Source: Granulicella sp. S190
GTDB taxonomy: Bacteria; Acidobacteriota; Terriglobia; Terriglobales; Acidobacteriaceae
Assembly (NCBI RefSeq): GCF_009766095.1
Contig: NZ_LMUD01000039.1
Span: forward strand, 259,962 to 323,961
DNA: 64,000 nt
Direction of reading: 5' to 3'
The notes beneath the pieces are model-generated. The model saw only the letters and a program-made list of their open reading frames with translations. It was not told where the DNA came from and searched no databases. The translations under genes were made by a program, and so were the position numbers. The stretch's first letter is position 1; every line of letters starts with the position of its first letter. Below, piece by piece: positions 31,668 to 41,667 of the stretch.

Positions 31668-32741
31668 ATGACTACACTTCGTTCGCTCCTGACCCCCGAA
31701 AAGCCCGACGCCCCCACGCCTCATCTCGACCGCGTGACCCCCCTCGCGGCGATGCCTGGTGGCGAGATCAACGTCCACGGCTCGCATCTCGAGCCGTACG
31801 GCACCCTTATCCCCCACGCCAGCATCGGCGACATCTCCTCCCCTGTTCTAATGAGCCGGCCCACCCGCGCCACCGTCCGCGTGCCCGAAGGCACCATCAC
31901 CGGCGACCTCATCCTGCACCGCAGCGGCGTGGCCAGCAACCCGCTCAACGTCCGCGTCGCCGTGCCCATGGCGGAGAATCTTCACCCCGTCGCCAATCCT
32001 GCGGTCGATGCCGACGGCAACGTCTACGCGACCGTCTCCGGCTCACGCGGCCAGGCCGTGCCGGTCTCCATCTTTCAAATCCAGCGCGACTTCCAGATCC
32101 GCCCCTTTGTTCGCGAGATGATGAACGCCACCGGCCTCGCCTTTGGCCCCGACGGACACCTCTACGCCAGCTCCCGCGCCGAAGGCACCGTCTACCGCAT
32201 CTCCCCCGACGGCGCCAGCTCCACCTACGCCGAGGGCATGGGCATCGCCACCGGCATCGCCTTCGACCGCGACGGCAACCTCTTCGTCGGCGACCGCTCC
32301 GGCACCATCTTCAAGATCAGCCGCGGCAGCAGCACCGGCGCCAGCGGCGAGATCTTCGTCTACGCCACGCTCGAACCCAGCATCGCCGCCTACCATCTCG
32401 CCTTCAACGACGCCGGAACGCTCTTTGTCACCGGCCCCACCACCTCCTCCAACCAGGTCATCCACGCCATCGACCGCGATGGCAATGCGACCGCCTTCTA
32501 CCAAGGGCTTGGCCGCGCTCAGGGCATGGCCTTCGATGTCGACGACAATCTCTACGTAGCCGCCAGCCTTCGCGGTCAGCGCGGTATCGTGCGCATCGAC
32601 CGCCATCAAGACGCTACCCTCGTGGTCTCCGGCAGCAACCTAGTCGGTCTCGTCTTCCTCGAAGATGGCAACGCCGCCCTCGCCACCCGCGACGCCCTCT
32701 ATCACGTCGCCATGGAAGTAGAAGGCCGCCAACTTCCCTAG
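31668..32741 (+). CDS. IPT/TIG-like plus NHL-repeat protein
   Basis: 357 residues from ATG at 31668; no signal peptide. The first ~95 residues look like an IPT/TIG domain (PGGEINVHGSHLEPYG...RATVRVPEGTITG). The rest is a beta-propeller with repeats such as NATGLAFGPDGHLYASSR, ATGIAFDRDGNLFVGD and AQGMAFDVDDNLYVAAS, similar to NHL or SMP-30-type. Substrate or partner unknown. Confidence 0.82.
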   Translation: MTTLRSLLTPEKPDAPTPHLDRVTPLAAMPGGEINVHGSHLEPYGTLIPHASIGDISSPVLMSRPTRATVRVPEGTITGDLILHRSGVASNPLNVRVAVPMAENLHPVANPAVDADGNVYATVSGSRGQAVPVSIFQIQRDFQIRPFVREMMNATGLAFGPDGHLYASSRAEGTVYRISPDGASSTYAEGMGIATGIAFDRDGNLFVGDRSGTIFKISRGSSTGASGEIFVYATLEPSIAAYHLAFNDAGTLFVTGPTTSSNQVIHAIDRDGNATAFYQGLGRAQGMAFDVDDNLYVAASLRGQRGIVRIDRHQDATLVVSGSNLVGLVFLEDGNAALATRDALYHVAMEVEGRQLP

Positions 32742-33125
32742 CTGATGGACAACGGCGTAACAACGAAAAAAACGATAAATATAAGAAGAATTTAGATCCC
32801 GCGACGGCTAGTACTGTCGAGTGCGATCTCAACGAGTGCATCCCGCACCCAGACCTTAAAGCCGCTATCTAAAGACTCAAAATCCCTTCTAATCTCTAAA
32901 AATCCGTTTTTATCATCGTTACGCCTTTCATCTTTTATCCGCGAGCATCCGCGAAATCCGTGGTCGCCTTTCAAACTCTCAAGTCGCCATTATTGACCCT
33001 GGTACAACCATCCTGCTCTTGCAGTCGCCAGATCAGCCCATCATTCCGTAGAATCATCACAGCCAGAAATACCTCTTCTGGAAAACGATCCAGACTGATA
33101 GCGTCTCTCGCGTGAGGAGCACAAC
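32742..33125. other. 384-base intergenic region with ATCCG repeat
   Basis: AT-richer than its surroundings. It contains a run of ATCCGYG units near 32937-32967 (TTATCCGCGAGCATCCGCGA, then AATCCGTGGTC), also found at 36.8-37.0 kb. A minus-strand ORF (32792-32974) contains a protein-like stretch (FESLDSGFKVWVRDALVE) but has no good start; I do not call it a gene. Confidence 0.4.
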
Positions 33126-34937
33126 TTGGAATCGCGGCTTTACAACAGGCTCTTATTTCGGCTCCTCGCTCTACCCGTTGCAGCACTTGCCGTTCTCGCT
33201 TTAATCCTTGGATACGGCCTTCAGCGTGTCGAAGAAAGCGCAAACGCCATCGACCGGGCGGATGTGGTCACCCTCCACGGAAATAGGCTGGGCAAGCTGA
33301 TCCTGGATGAAGAGACAGGCCTGCGCGGTTTTCTCCTCACCCGCAATCCGGTCTTTCTGGAGCCTCTCCACTCCGCGGATCTGCAGATCGAACCCGAGTT
33401 CGATACCCTCTTCTCGCTGGTTCACCGTCCCGATCAGGTCGCCCGCCTGCATCGCCTCCAGGCCGGCCACAAGCAATGGGAGCTGGAGGCCTATCAGGAG
33501 ATCAGCGCCTTCCCGCAGGATGCAACTACGCTCGAGCAAGACCTCCTGCAGCGCAAGCAGGACATGGACACCCTGCGCGCCCAGCTCGATGAGTTTCTGA
33601 GTATCGTCATGGGCCGTCGCGCCCAACGCTCTGCGGAAAACATACTCGTCACCCGCAACGCCCGCATCGTCCTCATCGTCGCCATCTCCCTCATCGCCGG
33701 CCTGCTTGCGTGGGAGACCCGCAGAATCTTTCGCATCCTCACCGCCGCCCATAACGAGCAGATCAAGGAGATCAGGCAGCGAGTCGAAGAGTCCTACGCT
33801 CGCGAGCAATGGCTCTCCACTACCCTTCGCAGCATCGGCGATGCCGTCATCGCCAGCGACACCGTGGGCAACGTCGTCTTTATGAACGCTATCGCCGAGC
33901 AGCTCACCGGCTGGCAGGAGGATGAGGCGCGCGGAATCTCGCTGCACCGCGTCTTCCCCATCTTCAACGAAGAGACGCGCGCCGCCGTCGAAAATCCCGT
34001 CGACAAGGTGCTTCGTCTGGGCACCGTCGTAGGCCTCGCCAACCACACCTACCTTGTTGCCAAGAGCGGCGCAGAGATCTGCATCGACGACAGCGGCGCG
34101 CCCATCCGCAACAGCTCCGGCAAGCTCATCGGCGTCGTCCTGGTCTTCCGCGACATCACCGAGCGTCGCATGTCCGAGGGCGCTCTCATGCGTGCCGAAA
34201 AGCTCGCCGCCGCCGGCCGTCTCGCCGCCACCGTCGCGCACGAGGTCAACAATCCCCTCGAAGGGCTCACCAATCTCATCTACATCGCTCGCCGCTCCGA
34301 AGAGATCGACGAGGTACGCCACCTCCTCTCGCAGGCCGAGAGTGAGCTTGGCCGCATCGCCCACATCACCCGCCAATCCCTCGGCTTCTATCGCGAGGCT
34401 TCGTCCGCCGCACGCTTCCAGCCCGCGGTCGTCGTTCAGGAGGTCTGCGAGTTCTACTCCGCCCGCGCCGCCGCTCTCGGCATCACGCTTCTTGCCCACT
34501 CCGACACCGACCGCGAGGTCCTTGGCGCATCCGGCGAGCTCCGCCAGGTCCTCTCCAATCTCATCGCCAACGGTCTCGACGCCTGCACCCGGGGCGACAC
34601 CGTCCACCTCAGGGCCAACTCCACCACCGATCCCCGCGACCCCACACGGCCAGGCGTCCGCATCACCGTTGCCGACACCGGCCTCGGGGTGCCCCCCGAA
34701 CACCTCAACAGCATCTTCGAGCCCTTCTTCACCACAAAGAAAGATACCGGCACCGGGCTCGGCCTCTGGGTCTCGCGTGAGCTCGTAGAAAAGCACGGCG
34801 GCAGCCTCCGCGTACGCTCCCGCACCACCACTCCCAACTGCGGCACCGTCTTCTCCATCTTCCTGCCCGTACAGGGGGGTGCCCACGCCAACCCGGAACT
34901 CAACGGGCACAAGGCGCAACCCAACCTTGTAAGTTAA
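33126..34937 (+). CDS. CHASE3-PAS membrane histidine kinase
   Basis: 603 residues from a TTG behind GAGGAG. TM1 near residues 10-30, a helical CHASE3-like extracytoplasmic domain (LDEETGLRGFLLTRNPVFLEPL), TM2 near 179-196, a PAS domain near 225-345 (STTLRSIGDAVIASDTVGNV...FRDITERR), the acceptor His372 in ATVAHEVNNPLEG, then HATPase with N box ELRQVLSNLIANGLDA, G1 [23 protein letters not shown]. No response regulator is adjacent. Signal unknown. Confidence 0.92.
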   Translation: MESRLYNRLLFRLLALPVAALAVLALILGYGLQRVEESANAIDRADVVTLHGNRLGKLILDEETGLRGFLLTRNPVFLEPLHSADLQIEPEFDTLFSLVHRPDQVARLHRLQAGHKQWELEAYQEISAFPQDATTLEQDLLQRKQDMDTLRAQLDEFLSIVMGRRAQRSAENILVTRNARIVLIVAISLIAGLLAWETRRIFRILTAAHNEQIKEIRQRVEESYAREQWLSTTLRSIGDAVIASDTVGNVVFMNAIAEQLTGWQEDEARGISLHRVFPIFNEETRAAVENPVDKVLRLGTVVGLANHTYLVAKSGAEICIDDSGAPIRNSSGKLIGVVLVFRDITERRMSEGALMRAEKLAAAGRLAATVAHEVNNPLEGLTNLIYIARRSEEIDEVRHLLSQAESELGRIAHITRQSLGFYREASSAARFQPAVVVQEVCEFYSARAAALGITLLAHSDTDREVLGASGELRQVLSNLIANGLDACTRGDTVHLRANSTTDPRDPTRPGVRITVADTGLGVPPEHLNSIFEPFFTTKKDTGTGLGLWVSRELVEKHGGSLRVRSRTTTPNCGTVFSIFLPVQGGAHANPELNGHKAQPNLVS

Positions 34938-34988
34938 TTCCTCGCTCTTCAACCCCAAATCCGTCATCTTATGCAGAGGGACACCCTT

Positions 34989-35429
34989 ATGCCTAAGACC
35001 TCTAAGCCACACCAAGCCTCACCCAGCACCGCCATCTTCGATCTCCGCGAGATCGCCGCCAGCTTTCCCGATACCGCCGACACCATGCTGATCGACACCC
35101 GGCTCACCGACCGGACGCATGCCAGCTCGCGCGTCTTCCGCGTCTATCGGCCCGTCGCAGCGCACTATCACTCCACCTGCGACGAGTATCTCGTCGTCCT
35201 GTCGGGCCGCGCCACATTCTTCCTTGGCGACGCTCCGCCCTTTGAAGTCGGCCCCGGACAGCTCGTCTTCTTCCAACAAGGCACCATCCACGGCACGCCT
35301 GCGATCCTTGAAGAACCCTTCGTCGTCCTCGCCGTCGACACCCCGCGCCGCGATCCCGGCGACGTCCACTTCGTCAACCCCGCCGACGGCAACCCGGACA
35401 GCTTCATTCAAAGCAAGCGTCTCTACTAA
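34989..35429 (+). CDS. small cupin-domain protein
   Basis: 146 residues from ATG at 34989, which follows AGAGGGAC; an ATG at 34971 is the alternative. Cupin motif 1 is HYHSTCDEYLVVLSGRATFFLG, and motif 2 is GPGQLVFFQQGTIHGTP; likely metal ligands are His, His, Glu and His. Small monocupin, cytosolic. The reaction or ligand cannot be told from the sequence. Confidence 0.82.
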   Translation: MPKTSKPHQASPSTAIFDLREIAASFPDTADTMLIDTRLTDRTHASSRVFRVYRPVAAHYHSTCDEYLVVLSGRATFFLGDAPPFEVGPGQLVFFQQGTIHGTPAILEEPFVVLAVDTPRRDPGDVHFVNPADGNPDSFIQSKRLY

Positions 35430-35528
35430 ACGCTCGAAAATCCAACAATCCGCGCAACCCACATCCCGCATATCATCAAAACAGCAGAACCAAGGCCACT
35501 CCCAGGGCGCAGAAAGCCACTCTTTACC

Positions 35529-36818
35529 ATGATCGCTGAAATCATCGCTGCCGGCTCCGAAATGCTCACACCCTTCCGTCAGGACACCAACTCCCTCTAC
35601 CTCACTGACGGCCTCAACGATCTCGGCGTGCAGGTCGCCTTCAAGACCATCGTCGGCGACAACTTCGCTCATCTCACCAGCGCCGCCGCCATCGCCATCA
35701 ACCGCGCCGATGTCATCGTCTTCTCCGGAGGCCTCGGCCCCACCGAAGACGACCTCACCCGCGAGGCCGTGGCCGCCGCACTCAACATCACCCTCCAGCC
35801 CAACCCCGCCATCCTCGCCCAGCTCTACAAGCGCTTCGCTGCGCGCCAGATGGTGATGCCGCCCAACAACGCCAAGCAGGCCGACGTGCTCGAAGGCGCC
35901 ATCGTCCTCGACAACCCCAACGGCAGTGCCCCCGGCCAGTTCCTCGACACATCCATCGACACCGCAATCCCCGACGCCGACGGCAAGCAGCAGCCCATCC
36001 GCAAGATCGTCATCCTCCTGCCCGGTCCGCCCAAAGAGCTCAAGCCGCTCTTCGATACGCAGGTCAAGCCGCGCCTCGCCTCCTCTCTACCCCCGCGTCA
36101 CCTCGCCAAACGCATGCTCCGCATGGCCCTCATCCCCGAGTCGCACGTAGACGCGAGAACCGCTCCCATCTACAAGCAGTACTCCGACATCGAGACCACC
36201 ATCCTCGCCGGTGCAGGCGAGATTCAGCTGCACTTCCTCTGCGCCAAGCCCACCCTCGCCGAAGCCCAGCAGCGCGTCGACGACCTCACCGAAAAGATCG
36301 AAGCCGAGATGGAAGACACCATCTTCTCCTCTAACGGCGAATCCCTCGAAGAGGTCGTCCTGCTCCACCTCGGTATGCGTCACCTCACCCTCGCCACCGC
36401 CGAGAGCTGCACCGGAGGCCTCCTCGCCCAGCGCCTCACCGCCATCGCCGGCTCCTCGCGCTACTTCCTCGGGGGCGCCGTCGTCTACAGCGACGCGCTC
36501 AAGACCACCTTCGCCGATGTCCCCGCAGACCTCGTCGCCACCAAAGGCCCCGTCTCCGCCGAGGTAGCGCGCGCCCTCGCCGAAGGCATCCGCACCCGCA
36601 CCGGAGCCTCGCTCGGCATCTCCATCACCGGCATCGCCGGCCCCGGCCCAGGCGCGCCAGGCCCCGACGCGGAAAAACCCATCGGCCTCGTCTACATCGC
36701 GCTCGCCGACGCACAAGACACCCAGGTCAAGGAGTTCCGCCTGATGGGCGACCGCGAGCGCGTCCGCTGGTGGGCCAGCCAGCACGCCCTCGAACTCATC
36801 CGCCACCACATCCTCTGA
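35529..36818 (+). CDS. cinA: CinA: nicotinamide-nucleotide amidase / competence-damage protein
   Basis: 429 residues. The N-terminal MoCF/COG1058 domain (IIAAGSEMLTPFRQDTNSLYL, VFSGGLGPTEDDLTREA) is joined to the C-terminal deamidase domain with ATAESCTGGLLAQRLT and GSSRYFLGGAVVYSD, SITGIAGPGPGAPG. Recycles NMN to nicotinate mononucleotide and is linked to competence in some bacteria. Ends before an ATCCG-repeat region. Confidence 0.95.
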   Translation: MIAEIIAAGSEMLTPFRQDTNSLYLTDGLNDLGVQVAFKTIVGDNFAHLTSAAAIAINRADVIVFSGGLGPTEDDLTREAVAAALNITLQPNPAILAQLYKRFAARQMVMPPNNAKQADVLEGAIVLDNPNGSAPGQFLDTSIDTAIPDADGKQQPIRKIVILLPGPPKELKPLFDTQVKPRLASSLPPRHLAKRMLRMALIPESHVDARTAPIYKQYSDIETTILAGAGEIQLHFLCAKPTLAEAQQRVDDLTEKIEAEMEDTIFSSNGESLEEVVLLHLGMRHLTLATAESCTGGLLAQRLTAIAGSSRYFLGGAVVYSDALKTTFADVPADLVATKGPVSAEVARALAEGIRTRTGASLGISITGIAGPGPGAPGPDAEKPIGLVYIALADAQDTQVKEFRLMGDRERVRWWASQHALELIRHHIL

Positions 36819-36835
36819 CCCACAAAAACAAAGAC

Positions 36836-37010
36836 GACCGCGGATCGCACGGATAACCACGGATAAACCTTCCCCACGCAATCATCATCATTAAACTGAT
36901 CCTCTTGCTACAACGCATCTGTCTTCATTCGTCTTTGCAGTCAATCCGTCTCTCTCGTCTTTTTAAAATCCGCATCATCCGCATCATCCGCGCAACTCCG
37001 CGGTCGACCG
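36836..37010. repeat. ATCCG-type repeats, two copies
   Basis: One copy lies near 36838-36868 in reverse orientation (GACCGCGGATCGCACGGATA then ACCACGGATAA) and one near 36970-37008 (ATCCGCATCATCCGCATCAT, then CCGCGCAACTCCGCGGTCG). They match the unit at 32937. Each has an approximately 10-11 base period of ATCCG. Confidence 0.6.
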
Positions 37011-37058
37011 TCTCTTATCCCATCCTCACCCACACTTGGTAGACTCATTCGGACGACA

Positions 37059-37666
<608 letters not shown>

Positions 37667-37670
<4 letters not shown>

Positions 37671-38659
37671 GCCGCATCGCCGTCCTCGGCTCAGGCGCAT
37701 GGGGCACCGCTCTCGCGCTCTCTCTCGCCCGTCGCGGCGGCCACCAGATCCTTCTCTGGTCTCACTCTCCCGCCCTCGCCACCCAGCTCAGCGAGGCCGG
37801 CGAAAATCTGCCCTACCTCCCCGGCTTCACCCTGCCTGTCGATATTCAGGTCACCGCCGATCTGCCGCTCGCCATCTTCGAGGCAGACATCCTCCTCTGC
37901 GTCACGCCCTCGCAGCATCTTCGCGGCGTGCTCACTCACATCGCCCCCCTCCTCACGCGCAAGCAGATCATCCTCAGCGCCAGCAAAGGCATTGAAGAGA
38001 CCAGCTACCTTCGCATGTCGCAGGTAGTCGCCTCCATCGCCGCCAACCCCTTCGCCGTCCTCAGCGGCCCCTCCTTCGCGCAGGAGGTCGCAGCCGGCAT
38101 GCCCACCGCGGTCGTCGTCGCCTCTGAGCTCACGCACGTGGCGCAGACCATCCAACGTGACTTCACCTCGACCAGTCTCCGCGTCTACACCAACGAGGAC
38201 GTCCCCGGCGTCGAGCTTGGCGGCTCCCTCAAAAACGTCATCGCCCTAGCCGCCGGTGTCGCCAACGGCCTCAACCTCGGACACAACTCCTCCGCCGCCC
38301 TCATCACACGCGGCATCGCCGAGATGACGCGCCTCGCCGTAGCTTGCGGTGGCCGCCGCCAAACCCTCGCCGGACTCTCCGGTGTCGGTGACCTCATCCT
38401 TACCTGTACCGGCTCGCTCTCACGCAACCGCGCCGTCGGCATCGAACTGGGCCGTGGCCGCCAGCTTCCAGAGATCGTCGCTGGCCTCCACGGCAAAGTA
38501 GCCGAAGGTATCCGCAGCACCGCCGCCGCCCTCGGTCTCGCAGCACGCTACGCCGTGGAGATGCCCATCACCGAACAGATGGACGCCATCCTCCACCACA
38601 ACAAAAGTCCTAAGGAAGCCATCCGCGAACTGATGGCCCGCCCCGGCCGCGACGAATAA
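37667..38659 (+). CDS. gpsA: NAD(P)-dependent glycerol-3-phosphate dehydrogenase
   Basis: Reduces dihydroxyacetone phosphate to sn-glycerol-3-phosphate. TTG start overlapping the plsY stop. Rossmann motif AVLGSGAWGTALALSLARRG; also SASKGIEETSYLRMSQ, SGPSFAQEVAAGMPTAV and catalytic Lys in GGSLKNVIALAAGVANGL. 330 residues. Confidence 0.96.
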
Positions 38660-38685
38660 CGCCGCTCGAATCTTCACCATTCACA

Positions 38686-38830
38686 ATATAAAGAATCGTC
38701 ATCTCGACCGAGCAGCGGACAACGTCATCGTCGCAATGCGATCAGTGACGATATAAGAATCGTCATCTCGACCGAAGTAGCGGACAGCACTATCGTCCGA
38801 TACGCAGTGGAGAGACCCCCGTATTTGTAT
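38686..38830. repeat. tandem copies of a CGTCATCTCGACCG-type repeat
   Basis: AGAATCGTCATCTCGACCGA occurs at 38692 and again at 38755, each followed by GCAGCGGACA or AGTAGCGGACA; unit about 64 bases. The second copy continues into AGTGGAGAGACCCCCGTATT. REP-like extragenic repeat downstream of gpsA. Confidence 0.75.
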
Positions 38831-38891
38831 CTGCCTCTGTGTTTTAAAAGATCATCGGCACCACATCCAAATCTCCTCTAAGCTGGTACGC

Positions 38892-39098
38892 ATGCATGAT
38901 CACGAGCACGGACACATCCCTCCCCCGGACCTCCCGCAGCACAAAACCTACATGGGATTCCGTCCTCACATCTTCATCGGTGGCCTCGTCCTCATCGCGA
39001 TCCTCTTCCTCTACCTCCTGCTTCTTGTGCGTCCACAGGTCTGGCCCTCTCAGCCCAGCCACGCGCCAGCCACCACCGCCCCTGCACCGGCCAACTAA
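38892..39098 (+). CDS. small single-helix membrane protein, unknown
   Basis: 68 residues with a His-rich N-terminus (MHDHEHGHIPPPD), one TM helix around residues 28-45 (IFIGGLVLIAILFLYLLLLV) and a Pro/Ala/Thr tail. No clear ribosome site. The His-rich start might bind metal, but that is inference. Followed 63 bases later by another single-helix ORF. Confidence 0.5.
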   Translation: MHDHEHGHIPPPDLPQHKTYMGFRPHIFIGGLVLIAILFLYLLLLVRPQVWPSQPSHAPATTAPAPAN

Positions 39099-39161
39099 CG
39101 CCCAAGCTGATTTGCACAGTGCCATGCAAATCCATCGGCCCGGTCCTGCATCCAACCCCTT

Positions 39162-39407
39162 ATGAGTCAACCTCTGCCTTCGAATAACGACCCCGCTCCG
39201 GAAGAGCGCACCAGCGACTCCTCCTTTCTTCCCGTCGTCATCGCGTTCGCGGTTGCAATCATCGTCGTCCTGGTGGCTGCCATCATCTTCATCAAGGCGC
39301 GTCAGACCAAGGTCATCCCCAACCCGAAAGATCCGCATCCCACCTCGCGGCTCATGCCCGCCAGCCCCTCCTCCCTCTCTCCCACATACATCATCCAGCT
39401 AGGCTGA
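39162..39407 (+). CDS. small single-helix membrane protein, unknown
   Basis: 81 residues: polar, acidic N-terminus, a TM helix near residues 24-43 (PVVIAFAVAIIVVLVAAIIF) and a Pro/Ser-rich tail. No known family. 35 bases before the panE-like gene. Whether it and the previous ORF work together is not shown. Confidence 0.5.
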   Translation: MSQPLPSNNDPAPEERTSDSSFLPVVIAFAVAIIVVLVAAIIFIKARQTKVIPNPKDPHPTSRLMPASPSSLSPTYIIQLG

Positions 39408-39442
39408 GCTATTCTCAGCCGCAGACAACAGCAAGGAGCAAG

Positions 39443-40387
39443 ATGAAGATTTTGATCGTCGGCGCAGGTGCGGTAGGGGGATACTTTGGAGCTCGTCTCG
39501 CCCAGGCAGGACGCGACGTTACCTTCCTCGTCAGGGCCGCCCGCGCCAGGCAGCTCCAGCAGGACGGCCTGCGCATCGTCAGCCCTCATGGCGACCTCAC
39601 TCTCAAGCCGCAGACCATCACCACCGCTGAGATTCACGCTCCGTACGACCTCATCTTTCTCAGCGTCAAAGCCCAGGCCCTCGACCAGGCCATCAAAGAC
39701 CTGGCGCCCGCAGTCGGACCCGACACCATGATCTATCCCGTCCTCAACGGCATGCGCCACATGGAGACCCTGACCCACACCTTCGGCGAGAAAGCTGTCC
39801 TCGGCGGCGTCACCCTGGTCTCCACGGAGCTCGACCAACACGGTCGCATCGTGCAGATCACCCCAGTGCAAAAGCTCATCTATGGGGAGCGCGACGCCGA
39901 ACACAACAGCGAGACCACACCACGCCTCCGCGCCCTCGACCAGACCCTTCGCGACGCAGGCTTCGAAGTCGAGCTCTCCACCAACATCACCCAGGCCATG
40001 TGGCAGAAGTGGGTGATGATCGCCTCCCTCGGGCTGGTCAACTCCCTGCTGGGCGGCTCCATCGGCGAGATCAACGCCGTCCCCGACGGCGAACAGACCA
40101 TCCTCCAGGCCATCGACGAGTGCGCCGAGATCGCCGCCGCCTGCGGCTACCCGCCCGCCCCGGCCTTCCTGGAAAACCTCCGCAAGACCGCCACCACCAA
40201 AGACTCGAACCTTACCTCTTCGATGTACCGCGACTTCCAGGCCGGCAATCCCGTCGAAGTAGACACCATCCTTGGCGACCTGCTAGACCACGGCCACGCC
40301 CATCACATCGACACCCCGCTCCTTCAAGCCGGCTCCGTCCGTCTCCGCGTCTACCAGAACACCCTCAACTCGACGAAACCCTCCTAG
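39443..40387 (+). CDS. panE: ketopantoate reductase family protein
   Basis: Likely 2-dehydropantoate 2-reductase of pantothenate synthesis. 314 residues. N-terminal ILIVGAGAVGGYFGARLAQAG binds NADP; Lys in SVKAQALDQAI, then NGMRHME, KWVMIASLGLVNSLL with the second conserved Lys, and DFQAGNPVEVDTILGD with the conserved Glu. ATG preceded by AGGAG. No other pan genes nearby, so the exact substrate is inferred. Confidence 0.87.
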   Translation: MKILIVGAGAVGGYFGARLAQAGRDVTFLVRAARARQLQQDGLRIVSPHGDLTLKPQTITTAEIHAPYDLIFLSVKAQALDQAIKDLAPAVGPDTMIYPVLNGMRHMETLTHTFGEKAVLGGVTLVSTELDQHGRIVQITPVQKLIYGERDAEHNSETTPRLRALDQTLRDAGFEVELSTNITQAMWQKWVMIASLGLVNSLLGGSIGEINAVPDGEQTILQAIDECAEIAAACGYPPAPAFLENLRKTATTKDSNLTSSMYRDFQAGNPVEVDTILGDLLDHGHAHHIDTPLLQAGSVRLRVYQNTLNSTKPS

Positions 40388-40490
40388 CAATCCCCACCGC
40401 CTCAATCGAACACCGCTTTAGCATCGCGTCAAAGCGCATGCAACACCGCCGATTCGCCCCCACTCGCAACATTGCTAAACTAGCAACAGC

Positions 40491-41495
40491 ATGGCTTTTT
40501 CCCTCTTCGGCAAACGCGACAAATCCGACCAGCAACCAGACGAGCCCTTAACTCCCGCCGCCCCAGAGCCACAGGAGCCAAAACGCGGCCTCTTCGACCG
40601 CATGAAGCAGGCGGTCACCCGCACCCGCGAGTCCTTCTCCGAGTCCATCAGCTCCGTCATCGCCCTCACTCGCGAGGTCGACGAGACCACCCTCGTCAAC
40701 CTCGAGCCTCTGCTCCTCGCCGCAGACCTCGGCGCCCCCACCACCGCGCTCGTCATGGAAAACCTGCGCCAGCGCGCCCTCCGCGTCGGCATCCAGGGCG
40801 GCGACGACCTCAAACGCCTCCTCAAATCCGAGCTCAAGCAGATCCTCGACGGCGTAGCCCGGCCCGTCACCCACCCGGCCACCCCGCCCGAGGTCATCAT
40901 GATGGTCGGCGTCAACGGCACCGGCAAAACCACCACCACCGGCAAGCTCGCCGCGCACTTCACCGCCCAGGGCCGCACCGTTCTCCTCTGCGCAGCCGAC
41001 ACCTTCCGCGCCGCCGCCATCGAGCAGCTTGAAGTATGGGCCCAGCGCTCCAACGTACAGATCATCAAGACCAAGCAAGGTGGCGACCCCTCAGCCGCGC
41101 TCTACGACGCCTGCGCCGCCGCCAAGGCCCGCAACACCCAGGTCCTCATCGTTGACACCGCCGGTCGCCTCCACACCAAGACCGACCTGATGAAGGAGCT
41201 CGACAAGATGCGCCGCACGGCGGAGAAACTCATCCCTGGCGCTCCGCACCAGACCCTCCTCGTCATGGACGCAACCACAGGGCAAAATGGCCTCACCCAG
41301 GCCCGTCTCTTCACCGAAGCCGCCCACGTCACCGGCATCGTCCTCACCAAGCTCGACGGCACCGCCAAGGGCGGGATAGTCCTCGCCATCGCAACAGAAC
41401 TAAAACTGCCAGTCATCTACGCCGGCATAGGCGAAAAGCTTGAAGACATCATCCCCTTCGACAGCGCCAGCTTCGTAGACTCCCTCATCGACTAA
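40491..41495 (+). CDS. ftsY: signal recognition particle receptor FtsY
   Basis: GTPase that docks SRP-ribosome complexes to the membrane. 334 residues with a short acidic/Pro N-terminus rather than the long acidic A-domain of E. coli. NG domain: GVNGTGKTTTTGKLAAHF (G1), AADTFRAAAIEQLEVWA (G2), VDTAGRLHTKTDL (G3), TKLDGTAKGG (G4), GIGEKLEDIIPFD. Its RNA partner gene is at 22.7 kb. Confidence 0.97.
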   Translation: MAFSLFGKRDKSDQQPDEPLTPAAPEPQEPKRGLFDRMKQAVTRTRESFSESISSVIALTREVDETTLVNLEPLLLAADLGAPTTALVMENLRQRALRVGIQGGDDLKRLLKSELKQILDGVARPVTHPATPPEVIMMVGVNGTGKTTTTGKLAAHFTAQGRTVLLCAADTFRAAAIEQLEVWAQRSNVQIIKTKQGGDPSAALYDACAAAKARNTQVLIVDTAGRLHTKTDLMKELDKMRRTAEKLIPGAPHQTLLVMDATTGQNGLTQARLFTEAAHVTGIVLTKLDGTAKGGIVLAIATELKLPVIYAGIGEKLEDIIPFDSASFVDSLID

Positions 41496-41544
41496 GCATC
41501 ACCCTCCCGACCGAAGGGAGGACCGAAGCAGATAATCCAGCCGC

Positions 41545-41655
41545 AAAAAGGTATAAAAGTCACGAAGTGACCGCCCTCCGCGCAGGAGGCCCGTCCGGCA
41601 GGACAGATCTTCGTCCGTGGGTGGCAAGCGCAGGAGGCCCGTCCGGCAGGACAGG
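41545..41655. repeat. dispersed repeat, copy 3, with 26-base tandem element
   Basis: AAAAGTCACGAAGTGACCGC (palindrome at 41559-41571) is followed by a GC-rich element (CGCAGGAGGCCCGTCCGGCA, then GGACAG) at 41581-41606, repeated perfectly at 41629-41654. Lies between the 3' ends of ftsY and the GH3 gene. Confidence 0.8.
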
Positions 41656-41667
41656 CCCCTCGCAGCT

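Noticed and set aside
33201..35015. 604-codon frame on the minus strand antisense to the CHASE3 kinase
   Set aside because: Gly/Ala/Val/Asp-rich shadow without motifs; the + strand has all kinase boxes.
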